A stretch of 64,000 nt of DNA from Rhizobium sp. ZPR4 (GCF_040215725.1 NZ_CP157967.1:2728001-2792000); one strand, 5' to 3'; shown: positions 8,256-19,069, numbered from the stretch's first letter. Notes: a model not told the origin generated them from the letters alone. Translations and numbers: made by a program.

Positions 8256-9035
8256 ATGACAAATCCAAAGATCAAATCCAGCGCCCAAACCGTGAAAAAG
8301 TCAAATGCGACCGCAGGCCGCAAGCCGGCCGCCAAGAGCCTCTATTCCAAGGCGGACCTGGAAGAGATCTTCCGGCGCTTCTCCATCCAGCGGCCGGAGC
8401 CGAAGGGTGAGCTGGAACACGTCAATCCCTTCACGCTCGTCGTTGCGGTGGCACTTTCAGCGCAAGCGACCGATGCCGGCGTCAACAAGGCGACGCGCGC
8501 GCTCTTCGCCGTCGCTGATACCCCGCAGAAGATGCTCGATCTCGGCGAGGAGCGCATTCGCGAATATATCAAGACGATCGGCCTTTACCGCAACAAGGCG
8601 AAGAACGTCGTGGCGCTATCGGAAAAGCTGATTACCGATTTCGGCGGCGAGGTGCCGCGGACGCGCGAGGAGCTGATAACCCTGCCCGGCGTCGGCCGAA
8701 AGACCGCCAATGTGGTGCTTTCCATGGCCTTCGGCCAGGCGACGATGGCCGTCGACACGCACATCTTCCGCATCGCCAACCGGCTGCTGCTGGCACCCGG
8801 CAAGACGCCGGACGAAGTCGAGCAGCGGCTGATGCAGATCATCCCCGACCAATATCTCTACCATGCCCACCATTGGCTGATCCTGCACGGGCGCTACTGC
8901 TGCAAGGCGCGCAAGCCCGAATGTGAGCGCTGCGTGATCGCCGACCTCTGTCGCTCGCCGGAAAAGACGTGGGACATCCCCGCTCCCCTGGTCGAACTGC
9001 CGTCACAGATCATCGGGGCGGAAGCGGCAGGCTAA
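8256..9035 (+). CDS. nth: Endonuclease III
   Basis: The 259-residue protein is a DNA glycosylase/AP lyase that removes oxidised pyrimidines in base-excision repair. The helix-hairpin-helix LPGVGRKTANVV holds the catalytic lysine K149, and the catalytic aspartate is D167 in VDTHIFRI. The 4Fe-4S ligands form C-x6-C-x2-C-x5-C near residues 220-240. ATG 8256 gives a lysine-rich leader of about 28 residues, longer than in E. coli; a frame further upstream overlaps the divergent DUF2244 gene and was rejected. The 3' end overlaps the next gene by 4 bp, convergently. Confidence 0.95.
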   Translation: MTNPKIKSSAQTVKKSNATAGRKPAAKSLYSKADLEEIFRRFSIQRPEPKGELEHVNPFTLVVAVALSAQATDAGVNKATRALFAVADTPQKMLDLGEERIREYIKTIGLYRNKAKNVVALSEKLITDFGGEVPRTREELITLPGVGRKTANVVLSMAFGQATMAVDTHIFRIANRLLLAPGKTPDEVEQRLMQIIPDQYLYHAHHWLILHGRYCCKARKPECERCVIADLCRSPEKTWDIPAPLVELPSQIIGAEAAG

Positions 9036-9754
9036 GCTTGTCGCAGCCGCAGGCTCGCTTCCTTGTGCGAGATCAGCTTGTGCAGATGCACCATCATGCC
9101 GGCAGCAAACAGCGGCGTCAGCAGGTTTAGCAGCGGGATTGCCAGAAAGGCAGCAATCACCAGGCCGGCCAGAAAGACCGTGAAAGCGTGCTTGACGCGG
9201 AACTCCCGCGCCTCGTCCGGTGAGCGGAAACGCATGGCGGCGAATTCGAAGAATTCCCGGCCGAGCAGATAGCCGTTCACCAGAAAGAAGGCGATCAGAT
9301 TGACGCCCGGAATGAACAGCAGAAACAACGCCACGATATTGCCGACGATGACGACGCCGAGAAACCGCACGGAGCTTTTCATCGCCGCGGCGATCGGCAT
9401 CGCCGTCCCGGGCGCATCGCCTGGATAGTCGCGCTTTTCTACAACTTCAGCGACATCATCGAGAAAGAGCCCGGCGATCAGCGCCGTGACCGGTGAAATC
9501 AGCAGCGCCATCGCCAGCGCCAATGCGATGCCGGCGAAGATGGCAAGGAAGAGCGTAAGCCAGCCCGTCCAATCCGAGGTGGACGGCATGAAGCCCTGCA
9601 GCCAAGGCAATACGAAGGAATTGAAGGCGCCTCGCAGGACGAACCAGAGCACGAGAAGCGCCAGCAATGTGAGGCCCAGAACCTTCCAGAAAACCTTGCG
9701 CGTCTCCGGCGCAAAGAGATTTTCTAGGGAGAGGCGAGCAGCAAGGCCAATCAT
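9032..9754 (-). CDS. EI24/CysZ-like integral membrane protein
   Basis: The 240-residue protein has about five to six hydrophobic segments, including 'LLALLVLWFVL', a long helix near residues 65-95, 'IVALFLLFIPGVNLIAFFLVNG' split by a proline, and a C-terminal pair. The pattern and 'NGYLLGREFFEFAAMR' fit the EI24 domain family that includes the sulfate transporter CysZ. Transport of sulfate is a family-level inference; no sulfur genes lie nearby. The gene overlaps the end of nth by 4 bp on the opposite strand, so transcription of the two converges. Confidence 0.75.
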   Translation of the reverse strand: MIGLAARLSLENLFAPETRKVFWKVLGLTLLALLVLWFVLRGAFNSFVLPWLQGFMPSTSDWTGWLTLFLAIFAGIALALAMALLISPVTALIAGLFLDDVAEVVEKRDYPGDAPGTAMPIAAAMKSSVRFLGVVIVGNIVALFLLFIPGVNLIAFFLVNGYLLGREFFEFAAMRFRSPDEAREFRVKHAFTVFLAGLVIAAFLAIPLLNLLTPLFAAGMMVHLHKLISHKEASLRLRQA

Positions 9755-10007
9755 TCGGTCTACCTCTTTTGGTGGTAACCGGACACTTAAGAAGCAGTTG
9801 CATCGATATCAATATCCCGTGCAGATATATGAATGTGTCAATTAAAAATTTGAATTATTGTAATACAGTTTGCACTAATATATTCTGTACGCCACATTAA
9901 GAACAACAACCGCAACAAGATCGGCGACCCGATCAAAATTGAATGACCAATTGACATAGAAATTGGTGCGATAGAACATCGAAAAGACCATCAAAGAGGC
10001 GCAAAAT

Positions 10008-10859
10008 TTGGAAGACCTTAGTCAGAAACTTAGACAATATATAAAGATCGGCACTCCGGCCGAACGAAGAATTGCTAAGTATTTCTCCGAGCATCTGAAT
10101 GAACTACCGTTCGAGACGGCTTCCTCCGTTGCCGACAGGCTGGAACTGAGCCCAATGACGGTAGGACGGTTTCTACGGTCGCTCGGCTACCACGGTCTGG
10201 ATGGGATAAAGGTGCACCTCAAGGAAAATGCGCCCAGCCTCTCGTCGCAATTGCCCAATATTCTCGAGCAGCTTCAGAAAGACGCGAGCGAGGGCCGTCC
10301 GCTTGCAACGCAGATTGCCGAACAGGTCGAGATGCTGCAGCATATCTACAACCTCGCCGGCCAGCCGCAATGGCACGACGCGGTTGCGACAATTCTGTCC
10401 TGCGGAAATGTCTTCATCACCTCCCACCCCAGTCTCGCGGGGATCGGCCGCTATTTCCGCGACCGCCTGACCTTTGCCCGTGATCAGGTCCTTTTCCTCG
10501 ACGGCGCCAATGGCAGCTATATCGAGCTGTTCGGTGAACCGTCCGAGGATGGACTGCTCGTTGTCATCGACTCCCCGAGTTTCGTCGCATCGCGCCTTCT
10601 GGCTCGCTCGGCTCGTCGCGCGGGCTGCAAGGTATTGCTGGTAACCGGCCAATTCACGGAATGGGCACATGAATTCGCAAACATCACGCTGTCCCTGCCG
10701 CCGCAACGCGCCAATAGCCGCGAAAACCTTTCAGCCATAATGGCACTGCTGGAATATCTGGCGATTTCAGTCGCTCACGCCGCGGGTGAAACGGCGGAAA
10801 TGAGGACGCGCCGCATAGAAGAGCTTCAAGGCATGTTCGCGCAGGCGCCGCTCCGGTAA
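10008..10859 (+). CDS. MurR/RpiR family transcriptional regulator
   Basis: The 283-residue protein has an RpiR-type helix-turn-helix (residues about 15-65, 'GTPAERRIAKYFSEHLNELP' then 'SVADRLELSPMTVGRFLRSLG') and a C-terminal SIS sugar-isomerase domain ('NVFITSHPSLAGIGRYFRDR', 'DGLLVVIDSPSF'). RpiR proteins sense phosphorylated sugars. The start is TTG at 10008, preceded by AGAGG at 9995-9999; no ATG in frame is as well placed. It sits tail to tail with the FGGY kinase at the end of the polyol operon. The 250-bp upstream region is strikingly AT-rich compared with its surroundings. Confidence 0.87.
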   Translation: MEDLSQKLRQYIKIGTPAERRIAKYFSEHLNELPFETASSVADRLELSPMTVGRFLRSLGYHGLDGIKVHLKENAPSLSSQLPNILEQLQKDASEGRPLATQIAEQVEMLQHIYNLAGQPQWHDAVATILSCGNVFITSHPSLAGIGRYFRDRLTFARDQVLFLDGANGSYIELFGEPSEDGLLVVIDSPSFVASRLLARSARRAGCKVLLVTGQFTEWAHEFANITLSLPPQRANSRENLSAIMALLEYLAISVAHAAGETAEMRTRRIEELQGMFAQAPLR

Positions 10860-10864
10860 GCCGC

Positions 10865-12448
10865 CTATTCCATGGCGTCCAGTTCCGCGCGATGGCGATA
10901 CATGGCGAGGAAGCGCCGGTAATCGCGATCGTAGATTTCTTTCTTTTCGGCATTCGGCAGCCGCTCGTGACCGCCCGGGTACATCGCGGCGCCGGCAGCA
11001 CCCAGGCTTTCATGGAGACCGCAGGAGACGGAGGCGGCAATCGCCGTGCCGAGCAGCACCGTCTCGTTCATCTTCGGGATCACGACCTTACAGCCGGTAA
11101 CGTCGGAATAGAGCTCCATCAGCACCGAATTCTTCACATGGCCGCCGGCGACATGCAGCGTGTCAGGGACGTAGCCGTAATCCCGCATCCGCTCGAGGAT
11201 ATGGCGAATGCCGAGTGCAATGCCGACGCTGGTGCGCCAATATAGCCGGCAAAGACCATCGAAGGACGCATCCAGCGTCATGCCGCTGATGACACCCAAC
11301 GCGTGCGGATCAGCAAGCGGCGAACGATTGCCGTGAAAATCGGGCAGCACATGGATACGCCCGCCAAGGGAATCACCTTCCGCAAGCCTCAGCTCCGCGA
11401 TCCGCCGCACGATACGGTCGTGCAACGCCGCCGTCGGCGGCCCGCCGGCCGCATGCATGCTGACGATATGGTCGAGAAGCGCGCCTGTGGCCGACTGTCC
11501 AGCTTCGGCAAGCCACATGTCCGGAAAGACGGCCTCGTAATAAGGACCCCACATCCCGGTGCTGCGTTTGCGCTCGCGCGCAAAGGAAACCACACAGCTC
11601 GAGGTTCCAGCAATCAGTGCCAGTTGATGCTCCAGCATGTCGGCATCGCCGGCATGGGCAGCAAGCGCGCCGAGCGCGCCCGCATAGGCGTCGATCATGC
11701 CCGCCCCTACATGGCAAGCGCGGTCCAGCCCCAAGGCATCGGCGGCCTCGGCCGTCAAGGTGCCGATGCTCCTGCCGACCGCAACGCTATCCTCGGGCAG
11801 GCTGCCGCGCTCGCGCAGATCGCCAAGGCCGATCACGTTGAGAAAATCGGCCTGCCAGCCCGGCTCGCGATGCGCGAGGTAATTCCATTTCGCCACCAGC
11901 GTCGAGCGCGACCGCGCAAGCGAACCGGTCGCCTTCCAGGTCATGAAATCGGCGAGGTCGAAAAAGTAGCCGGCCTCGGCCCAGCTTTCCGGCAGGTTCT
12001 CCTTCAGCCACATCAGCTTCGGCATTTCCATTTCCGGCGACATGAACTCACCGGAATATTCAAGAACGGCATGACGCGTCGCGGTGCAGTAATCCGCCTC
12101 GGCCAGCGCCCGATGATCGAGCCAGACGATGGTATCGAACCTCTTTTCGCCGCCGGTGGAAACGGTGAGCTGCCTGCCAGCGCGATCACGCACGACGAGC
12201 GAACAGGTGGCGTCGAAGCCGATGGCACCGATGACGGATGAATTGACGCCAGACGCTTTCACAGCGGCGCGAACGGCGATGCAGACAGCGGCCCAAATAT
12301 CTTCGGAATCATGCTCGGCGTGGTTTTCACGCGGGCGATTCATCAAGATCGGATGTTCGCTTTTCCCCAGCAGTGAGCCGCTCGCCGTGAAGACACCGGC
12401 GCGCGCGCTGCCTGTGCCGATATCGACCGCAACCACGTGATCACGCAT
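10865..12448 (-). CDS. FGGY-family carbohydrate kinase (ribulokinase-like)
   Basis: The 527-residue protein has the FGGY architecture: an N-terminal 'VAVDIGTGSARAGVF' phosphate loop, a middle 'DIWAAVCIAVRAAVKASG' segment, and a C-terminal actin-like lobe with 'LHVAGGHVKNSVLMELYSD' that binds ATP. Members phosphorylate pentuloses, polyols or related sugars. The length is closer to ribulokinase-type than to glycerol or xylulose kinases. It is the last gene of the polyol cluster, 20 bp behind the HAD gene, and would phosphorylate the ketose produced by the dehydrogenase. Exact substrate is open. Confidence 0.87.
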   Translation of the reverse strand: MRDHVVAVDIGTGSARAGVFTASGSLLGKSEHPILMNRPRENHAEHDSEDIWAAVCIAVRAAVKASGVNSSVIGAIGFDATCSLVVRDRAGRQLTVSTGGEKRFDTIVWLDHRALAEADYCTATRHAVLEYSGEFMSPEMEMPKLMWLKENLPESWAEAGYFFDLADFMTWKATGSLARSRSTLVAKWNYLAHREPGWQADFLNVIGLGDLRERGSLPEDSVAVGRSIGTLTAEAADALGLDRACHVGAGMIDAYAGALGALAAHAGDADMLEHQLALIAGTSSCVVSFARERKRSTGMWGPYYEAVFPDMWLAEAGQSATGALLDHIVSMHAAGGPPTAALHDRIVRRIAELRLAEGDSLGGRIHVLPDFHGNRSPLADPHALGVISGMTLDASFDGLCRLYWRTSVGIALGIRHILERMRDYGYVPDTLHVAGGHVKNSVLMELYSDVTGCKVVIPKMNETVLLGTAIAASVSCGLHESLGAAGAAMYPGGHERLPNAEKKEIYDRDYRRFLAMYRHRAELDAME

Positions 12449-12468
12449 GCAAAAGAGGTCCCGACCAC

Positions 12469-13143
12469 TTATCTCATGTTGCGGACAAGTTGTATCAATT
12501 CCGGCATCGCGTCAAACACGACTTCCGGAGAAAGCTGCTCCAATTCTGCCCGGTAGCTCGGCGAATGCGCATGCGAACCGCCGGTGAAGGCGAAGACCGT
12601 CATGCCGGCCGCGCGCGCCGCCGTGATGCCCGCCGGACTGTCTTCGACGACGATGCAATCCTTCGGCGGCACACCCATTTTTTCAGCGGCATAGAGGAAG
12701 AGATCCGGCGCCGGCTTGCCGCGTTTCACCATGCTGGCGCTAAAGATATTCGGCTCGAGCCTGTCCAGCAGTCCGGTCACGCCGAGCGAGAGGCGGATGC
12801 GCTCCAGCTGGCTCGACGAGGCGACGCAGCGCGGCAGCGAAAGCGCATCCAGCGTCGCGCCAATGCCGTCGATCGGCTTCAATTCATGCTTGAAGCGTTC
12901 GTAGAGATCGTTACGGATGCGATCGAGAAATGCCTGATCGATGAAGACATCGAATTCCGTCTGCATCGTATCGACAAGCGTCGCAAGGCTCTTGCCGAGG
13001 AAGCGGCTGTAGACATCCTCTTCGCTCATCTCGACGCCGACATCGTGCATCGCCTGGATGAGCACGCTGACCGACAGCGGCTCGCTGTCGACAAGCACAC
13101 CATCGCAATCGAAGATTACGAGCCCTGTTTCCGCACCCGTCAT
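12469..13143 (-). CDS. HAD family hydrolase (beta-phosphoglucomutase-like phosphatase)
   Basis: The 224-residue protein starts its Rossmann core with the nucleophile motif FDCDGVLVDSEP, has a helical cap, 'RCVASSSQLERI' (motif II) and 'KPAPDLFLYAAEKMG' with 'CIVVEDSPAGITAARAAGM' (motifs III and IV). It is probably a small sugar-phosphate phosphatase. ATG 13143 was chosen; a longer open frame reaches back into the preceding terminator. It is placed between mtlK and the FGGY kinase, as in other rhizobial and Rhodobacter polyol clusters, where it may remove misformed phosphates. It may be read through the terminator or from its own promoter. Confidence 0.87.
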   Translation of the reverse strand: MTGAETGLVIFDCDGVLVDSEPLSVSVLIQAMHDVGVEMSEEDVYSRFLGKSLATLVDTMQTEFDVFIDQAFLDRIRNDLYERFKHELKPIDGIGATLDALSLPRCVASSSQLERIRLSLGVTGLLDRLEPNIFSASMVKRGKPAPDLFLYAAEKMGVPPKDCIVVEDSPAGITAARAAGMTVFAFTGGSHAHSPSYRAELEQLSPEVVFDAMPELIQLVRNMR

Positions 13144-13204
13144 CACAGATCCAACCTGAATTCCGTTGTTGTCCCGCCGCCCGATTGATCGGCGCAGCAA
13201 TGGA

Positions 13205-13236
13205 AAACGGCCGGAACAGGAGAAGTCCGGCCGTTT
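13205..13236 (-). terminator. Stem-loop after mtlK
   Basis: An 11-bp perfect stem (AAACGGCCGGA / TCCGGCCGTTT) with a 10-nt loop lies directly after the mtlK stop codon. The arms end in A/T runs on both sides. It could end or lower transcription before the HAD and kinase genes. Confidence 0.7.
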
Positions 13237-13241
13237 GAAAA

Positions 13242-14723
13242 TTATTCCGCGAGTTTGTTGTCCAAGTATAGCTGCAGGGTGACGCGGGTACCCTTTTCCC
13301 ACAGCGTTTTCAGTGCATGCGCGAAGCGCTTGCGGAAAAGATCCGACTTGGCGACATCGCCAAAGATGTCGTCGAAGACGAGGAAGGCATTCGGATCGTC
13401 CTTCGCCTTGAGGGCAGCGTCATGCAGCCGGTCGGCGCTGGCATCGTTGAAGACGATATCCTTGCCGCTATCGCTCTTGCCGGCGAAGTAGCGGCACCAC
13501 AGCGCCGAAACCAGCGCGAGGCCGACAATATCCTCGCCGCGGCGAAGACGATCGGCCGTCGACGGCAGGATGAACTTCGGCTGGCGGTTCGAGCCGTCCT
13601 GCGCAAGGCGCGGGATGGTGTCGGCGATCTTCGGATTGGAGAAACGCCGCTCGATCAGCTTGAAGTAATCGGCAAGCACCGTGTTCGGCACCGGTGGGAT
13701 GACGGGGATGATCTCTTCGTTTTCGAGCTTGGCAAGGAAGGCGCGGATCAGCGGCTCTTCCATGGCTTCATGCACGAAATGAATGTCCATCAGTGCGGCC
13801 GGATAGGCGATCGCCGCATGGCCGCCATTGAGGATGCGGATCTTCATGTGCTCATAGGGCGTGACGTCGGGCACGAAGGTCACGCCGACCTTTTCCAATG
13901 CCGGACGGCCTGCGGGGAAATTGTCCTCCAGCACCCACTGCTTGAATTCTTCGCAATAGACCGGCCAGTTGTCTTCGATATCGAAAACTTCCTTCAGCAG
14001 ATCGATTTCACGCGCGCCCGTTGCCGGCGTGATGCGGTCGACCATGCCGTTCGGGAAGGCGACGTTCGTGGCGATCCAGTCGGCAAAGGCCGGGTCGGAC
14101 AGCTTTGCCGTACCGACGACAGCAGCTTTGGTGACGCCGCCATTGTGGGGAATGTTGTCGCAGGACATGACCGTGAAAGGCTGCAGGCCGGCGGCGCGTC
14201 GTGCCTTGAGACCGGCGACGATCAGGCCGAACACAGTCTTCGGCGCATCCGGGTTCTGCCCGTCTGCTGATATCGCCAGGTGAGCGGGATTGAACTTGCC
14301 CGAAGCATCGATGAAATAGCCACCCTCGGTGATCGTCATCGAAACGATGCGGATCGTCGGGTCGGCGAGCTTGGCGATGATGGCCTTGGCATCGCCAACA
14401 GGCAGGATGTCGACCATGGGCGCGGTCACGCGCGCTGCCGTGCGATTATTGTCCTGCTCGACGACGGTCGTCAGAAAATCCTGAGAGGCAAGTTTTTCCC
14501 GCATGGCGGCATCGGACGGCAGCACGCCCGCACCGATGATTGCCCAATCATGGTTCTGACCGGCATTGAAGAGATCGTCGAGATAAACAGCCTGATGGGC
14601 GCGATGGAAATTGCCGACACCGAAATGCACGATGCCCGCCGAAAGCGACTTCGGATCGTAAGCAGGAATAGCCGCGTTTGCAGCCGCCTGCTGGAGAGTT
14701 GCGAGCGATAATTTGCACGTCAT
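13242..14723 (-). CDS. mtlK: Mannitol 2-dehydrogenase family oxidoreductase
   Basis: The 493-residue protein belongs to the long-chain polyol dehydrogenase family (mannitol dehydrogenase, fructuronate reductase). The nucleotide-binding start 'IVHFGVGNFHRAHQAVYLD', the substrate-site 'SCDNIPHNGGVTK' and 'RILNGGHAAIAYPA' are all family signatures; the last carries the conserved K-x5-N-x3-H region (KIRILNGGH). It would oxidise D-mannitol (and D-arabitol or sorbitol) to a ketose with NAD. It follows the smoEFGK transport genes in the order known from Sinorhizobium and Rhodobacter, which supports the mtlK name. Confidence 0.9.
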   Translation of the reverse strand: MTCKLSLATLQQAAANAAIPAYDPKSLSAGIVHFGVGNFHRAHQAVYLDDLFNAGQNHDWAIIGAGVLPSDAAMREKLASQDFLTTVVEQDNNRTAARVTAPMVDILPVGDAKAIIAKLADPTIRIVSMTITEGGYFIDASGKFNPAHLAISADGQNPDAPKTVFGLIVAGLKARRAAGLQPFTVMSCDNIPHNGGVTKAAVVGTAKLSDPAFADWIATNVAFPNGMVDRITPATGAREIDLLKEVFDIEDNWPVYCEEFKQWVLEDNFPAGRPALEKVGVTFVPDVTPYEHMKIRILNGGHAAIAYPAALMDIHFVHEAMEEPLIRAFLAKLENEEIIPVIPPVPNTVLADYFKLIERRFSNPKIADTIPRLAQDGSNRQPKFILPSTADRLRRGEDIVGLALVSALWCRYFAGKSDSGKDIVFNDASADRLHDAALKAKDDPNAFLVFDDIFGDVAKSDLFRKRFAHALKTLWEKGTRVTLQLYLDNKLAE

Positions 14724-14872
14724 GTCTCTGGTCCTTCTGAAAGGTCTTTAGCTCCGGGCGGCTGGGGAAACCCGCACCGGCGGGTATGCTCGGCCGGTCC
14801 ACGCAGATCGATGGATACGAACCGGAAGAGATGCGTTGGCCGTGCCCGCTCAAGCGCGCACGACCTTGGCTT

Positions 14873-15877
<1,005 letters not shown>

Positions 15878-15888
15878 GTTTCTCTTCC

Positions 15889-16731
15889 TTACTTAACCGC
15901 GCCGAAGGTCAGGCCGCGAACGAGTTGCTTCTGGCTGAACCAGCCGAGGATCAGGATCGGAGCGATCGCCATGGTCGATGCCGCCGAAAGCTTGGCATAG
16001 AACAGGCCCTCCGGGCTGGAATAGGAGGCGATGAAGGTGCTCAGCGGCGCCGCGTCTACCGCGGAGAGATTGAGCGTCCAGAAAGCCTCGTTCCAGGCGA
16101 GGATGATGTTGAGCAGCATCGTCGAGGCAAGGCCGGGGATCGCCATCGGCGTCAGCACGTAGATGATCTCCTTGGCAAGCGTCGCACCGTCCATGCGGGC
16201 TGCTTCGAGGATCTCGCCGGGAATTTCCTTGAAGTAGGTGTAGAGCATCCAGACGATGATCGGCAGGTTGATGAGCATCAGCACGACGACCATGCCCACC
16301 CGGCTGGCGAACTGGTTGTTCAGAAGGCCGAAACTCTGGAACAGCAGGTAGATCGGGATGAAGGCGCCGACCGGCGGCATCATCTTCGTCGACAGCATCC
16401 ACATCAGGACGTCCTTGGTCCGCTTGGTCGGCGAGAATGCCATGGCCCAGGCGGCAGGCACCGCTACGAGCAGACCGAGAATGGTCGAACCGAAGGCGAT
16501 GATGACCGAGTTGCCGAAGTGGAGGAAGTAATCCGAGCGCGACTGCACCTCGAAGTAATTCTCCAGCGTCCAGTGGAAGAAGAGGAACTGCGGCGGCGAG
16601 GCGATGGCATCGCCTTCCGTCTTGAAGCTCGTCAGGATCGTCCACAGGATCGGGAAGAAGATGAGGATTGCCACGATCCAGGCGGCGATCGATACGACGA
16701 TCTTGCGTTGCGTGGTGACTTTGCGTGCCAT
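15889..16731 (-). CDS. smoG: Polyol ABC transporter permease (MalG-type)
   Basis: The 280-residue protein has six predicted membrane spans and the inner-membrane EAA loop '[17 protein letters not shown]', which docks on the ATPase. Start and family layout ('[13 protein letters not shown]', '[14 protein letters not shown]') are those of MalG-type permeases. It abuts smoF with one base between and precedes smoK, so it is one subunit of the sorbitol/mannitol importer. Confidence 0.92.
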   Translation of the reverse strand: MARKVTTQRKIVVSIAAWIVAILIFFPILWTILTSFKTEGDAIASPPQFLFFHWTLENYFEVQSRSDYFLHFGNSVIIAFGSTILGLLVAVPAAWAMAFSPTKRTKDVLMWMLSTKMMPPVGAFIPIYLLFQSFGLLNNQFASRVGMVVVLMLINLPIIVWMLYTYFKEIPGEILEAARMDGATLAKEIIYVLTPMAIPGLASTMLLNIILAWNEAFWTLNLSAVDAAPLSTFIASYSSPEGLFYAKLSAASTMAIAPILILGWFSQKQLVRGLTFGAVK

Positions 16732-16732
16732 C

Positions 16733-17605
16733 TCAAGCCTCCAGATTCTTGCCGACTGCGCGCATCAGGAAGATAGCGACGATATTGGCGAGGATGACGG
16801 CGATGATGCCGCCTGCAGATGCGCCGCCGACGTCCTGTGACAGAACGATCTGCGAATAGACGAGATAAGTGAGGTTGGTCGTCGCCGTGCCCGGTCCGCC
16901 GTTGGTGGTGACGAGGATCTCGGCGAAGGCCGACAGCATGAAGATCGTCTCGATCAGGATCACGACTGTAATGGCGCGCGCCAGATGCGGCAGGATGATG
17001 TGGATGAACTTCGAAACCGGTCCGGCGCCATCCATCTCGGCAGCTTCCTTCTGCTCCTCATCCAGCGACTGCAGGGCCGTCAGCAGGATGAGGGTCGCGA
17101 AAGGCAGCCACTGCCAGGCGATGATGATGATGATCGACAGAAGCGGAACCGTCTCCAGCCAGGTCAGCGGATCAAGCCCGAAGAACCGGAAGAGATGTGC
17201 CAGAAGCCCGTTCACCGGGTTCATGAACATATGCTTCCAGATGAGGGCTGCGACCGTCGGCATCACGAAGAAGGGCGCAAGCACCAGCATGCGCACGATG
17301 CCCTGGCCGAAGATCGGCTGATCAAGAAGGAGAGCGAGTGCAATGCCGCCGACTACGGTAATCAGCAACGCCCCGCCGACAAGCAGCAGCGTCACGATCA
17401 GCGAGCTCAGGAAGGCCGGGTCGCTGATGAAGTATTCGTAGTTGAGAAACCCGATGAAATCATGCGTACCGGGATTCAGCAGATTGTAGTTCAGCGTCGA
17501 GAAATAGATCGTCATCACGAGCGGGACGATCATCCACGCGAAGAGGAGCAGAACCGAAGGCGCCATCATGACGCGTGCGGTGGAACGGGTGTGCAACGTT
17601 GCCAT
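16733..17605 (-). CDS. smoF: Polyol ABC transporter permease (MalF-type)
   Basis: The product is about 290 residues with six membrane spans and an EAA loop ('EEQKEAAEMDGAGPVSKF'). ATG 17605 (MATLHTRSTARVM) was chosen over a TTG at 17629 because the shorter form starts as related permeases do. It pairs with smoG to form the channel. It is separated from smoE by two stem-loops that probably make its message less abundant than that of the binding protein. Confidence 0.9.
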   Translation of the reverse strand: MATLHTRSTARVMMAPSVLLLFAWMIVPLVMTIYFSTLNYNLLNPGTHDFIGFLNYEYFISDPAFLSSLIVTLLLVGGALLITVVGGIALALLLDQPIFGQGIVRMLVLAPFFVMPTVAALIWKHMFMNPVNGLLAHLFRFFGLDPLTWLETVPLLSIIIIIAWQWLPFATLILLTALQSLDEEQKEAAEMDGAGPVSKFIHIILPHLARAITVVILIETIFMLSAFAEILVTTNGGPGTATTNLTYLVYSQIVLSQDVGGASAGGIIAVILANIVAIFLMRAVGKNLEA

Positions 17606-17666
17606 GGCAAGTACCAACCTATCTTTCAAGCGGGAGAGGTGGCCGTGGACCGGCTGAAACGAAAAG

Positions 17667-17736
17667 GGCCGCCAAGGGCAGTTCGGCGCTCGGCGGCCTA
17701 GGGGAAAGCAGTGCTCGAGAGGGGGCGCTGCTTTCC
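17667..17736 (-). terminator. Two stem-loops between smoE and smoF
   Basis: Two hairpins lie in the gap: GGCCGCC/GGCGGCC (17667-17673 with 17692-17698) and GGAAAGCAG/CTGCTTTCC (17703-17711 with 17728-17736). Neither has a strong T run. Such structures after binding-protein genes often stop part of the transcripts or protect the upstream message, giving more binding protein than permease. Confidence 0.6.
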
Positions 17737-17752
17737 TTAGCTTCGAAGGCCC

Positions 17753-19069
17753 TTACTTCGGATAGCCGGCCTTCGTCATTTCGCGGGTGGTCAGCTGCTG
17801 TGCGGCCTTGAGCGCCTGATCGACCGAGATCTGGCCGGCAAGAGCAGCCGAGAACTGCTGGCCGACAGCCGTACCGATACCCTGGAATTCAGGGATAGCA
17901 ACGAACTGCACGCCGACATAGGGAACCGGCTTTACAGTCGGATGCGTCGGATCGGCCGAGTTGATCGAGTCGAGCGTCATCTTGGCGAAAGGCGCTGCCT
18001 TCTGGTAGTCCGCATTCGCATAGAGCGAGGTGCGGGTGCCGGGAGGTGCGTTCAGCCAGCCTTCCTTTTGTGCGACAAGGTTGGTGTATTCCTTGCTGGT
18101 TGCCCAGGAGATGAACTTCTCTGCGGCTTCGGTCTTCTTCGAGGAAGCAGGGATCGCGAGGTTCCATGCCCAGAGCCAGTTGCCGCGCTTGCCGAGGCCC
18201 TTATCCGGCGCCAGGGCGAAGCCGACCTTGTCGGCGACCTTCGATTCCTTCGGATCGGAGACGAAGGAGGCTGCAACCGTCGCATCGATCCACATGCCGC
18301 ACTTGCCGGACTGGAACAGAGCCAGGTTCTCGTTGAAGCCGTTGGAGGAGGCACCCGGAGGGCCGGCATCCTTCATCAGCTTGACGTAGAAGTCGAGCGT
18401 GTCCTTCCATTCCGGCTGGTCGAACTGTGCCTTCCACTTTTCATCGAACCAGCGGGCGCCGAACGAATTCGACATCGCCGTCAGGAACGCCATGTTCTCG
18501 CCCCAGCCTGCCTTGCCGCGAAGGCAGATGCCGTAGACTTCATGGTCCTTGTCGGTGATCTTGCGGGCAGCATCGGCGATGAAGTCCCAGGTCGGCGCAT
18601 CCGGCATCTTCAGGCCGGCCTTGTCGAACAGGTCCTTGCGGTACATCACCATCGAGCTTTCGCCATAGAACGGCGCTGCATAGAGCTTGCCGTCGGTCGT
18701 CAGACCGCTGCGAATGGCCGGGAGAAGGTCATTCACGTCATAGTCCTTGTCGGCGGAAAGCTTGTCGAGCGACGCAAGCCAGCCGAGCTTGCTCCAGATC
18801 GGCACTTCATAGGTGCCGATGGTCAGCACGTCGTACTGGCCGGCCTTGGTAGCGATGTCGGTCGTAACCTTCTGGCGCAATACGTTTTCTTCAAGCGTGA
18901 CCCATTGCAGATCGATACCGGGGTTCTTGGCTTTGAAATCGTCCGTAAGCTTCTGCATACGGACCATGTCGCCGTTGTTGACCGTAGCAATCGTGAGGGT
19001 TTCGGCGGACGCCAGGCCGGCAAACATCAGAGCCGAGCAGGCGCCCAGCAGTAAAGTTTTCAATTTCAT
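17753..19069 (-). CDS. smoE: Sorbitol/mannitol ABC transporter substrate-binding protein
   Basis: The 438-residue protein has a signal peptide (MKLKTLLLGACSALMF...ASA-ETLTIATV) and the fold of family 1 extracellular binding proteins, with 'YDVLTIGTYEVPIWSKLGWL' and 'SSMVMYRKDLFDKAGLK' as sugar-site segments. It captures polyols in the periplasm for SmoFGK. It is the first gene of the transport operon, with an operator-like palindrome about 140-165 bp upstream at the end of the SorC-type gene. The smo name rests on cluster order and family likeness. Confidence 0.92.
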   Translation of the reverse strand: MKLKTLLLGACSALMFAGLASAETLTIATVNNGDMVRMQKLTDDFKAKNPGIDLQWVTLEENVLRQKVTTDIATKAGQYDVLTIGTYEVPIWSKLGWLASLDKLSADKDYDVNDLLPAIRSGLTTDGKLYAAPFYGESSMVMYRKDLFDKAGLKMPDAPTWDFIADAARKITDKDHEVYGICLRGKAGWGENMAFLTAMSNSFGARWFDEKWKAQFDQPEWKDTLDFYVKLMKDAGPPGASSNGFNENLALFQSGKCGMWIDATVAASFVSDPKESKVADKVGFALAPDKGLGKRGNWLWAWNLAIPASSKKTEAAEKFISWATSKEYTNLVAQKEGWLNAPPGTRTSLYANADYQKAAPFAKMTLDSINSADPTHPTVKPVPYVGVQFVAIPEFQGIGTAVGQQFSAALAGQISVDQALKAAQQLTTREMTKAGYPK

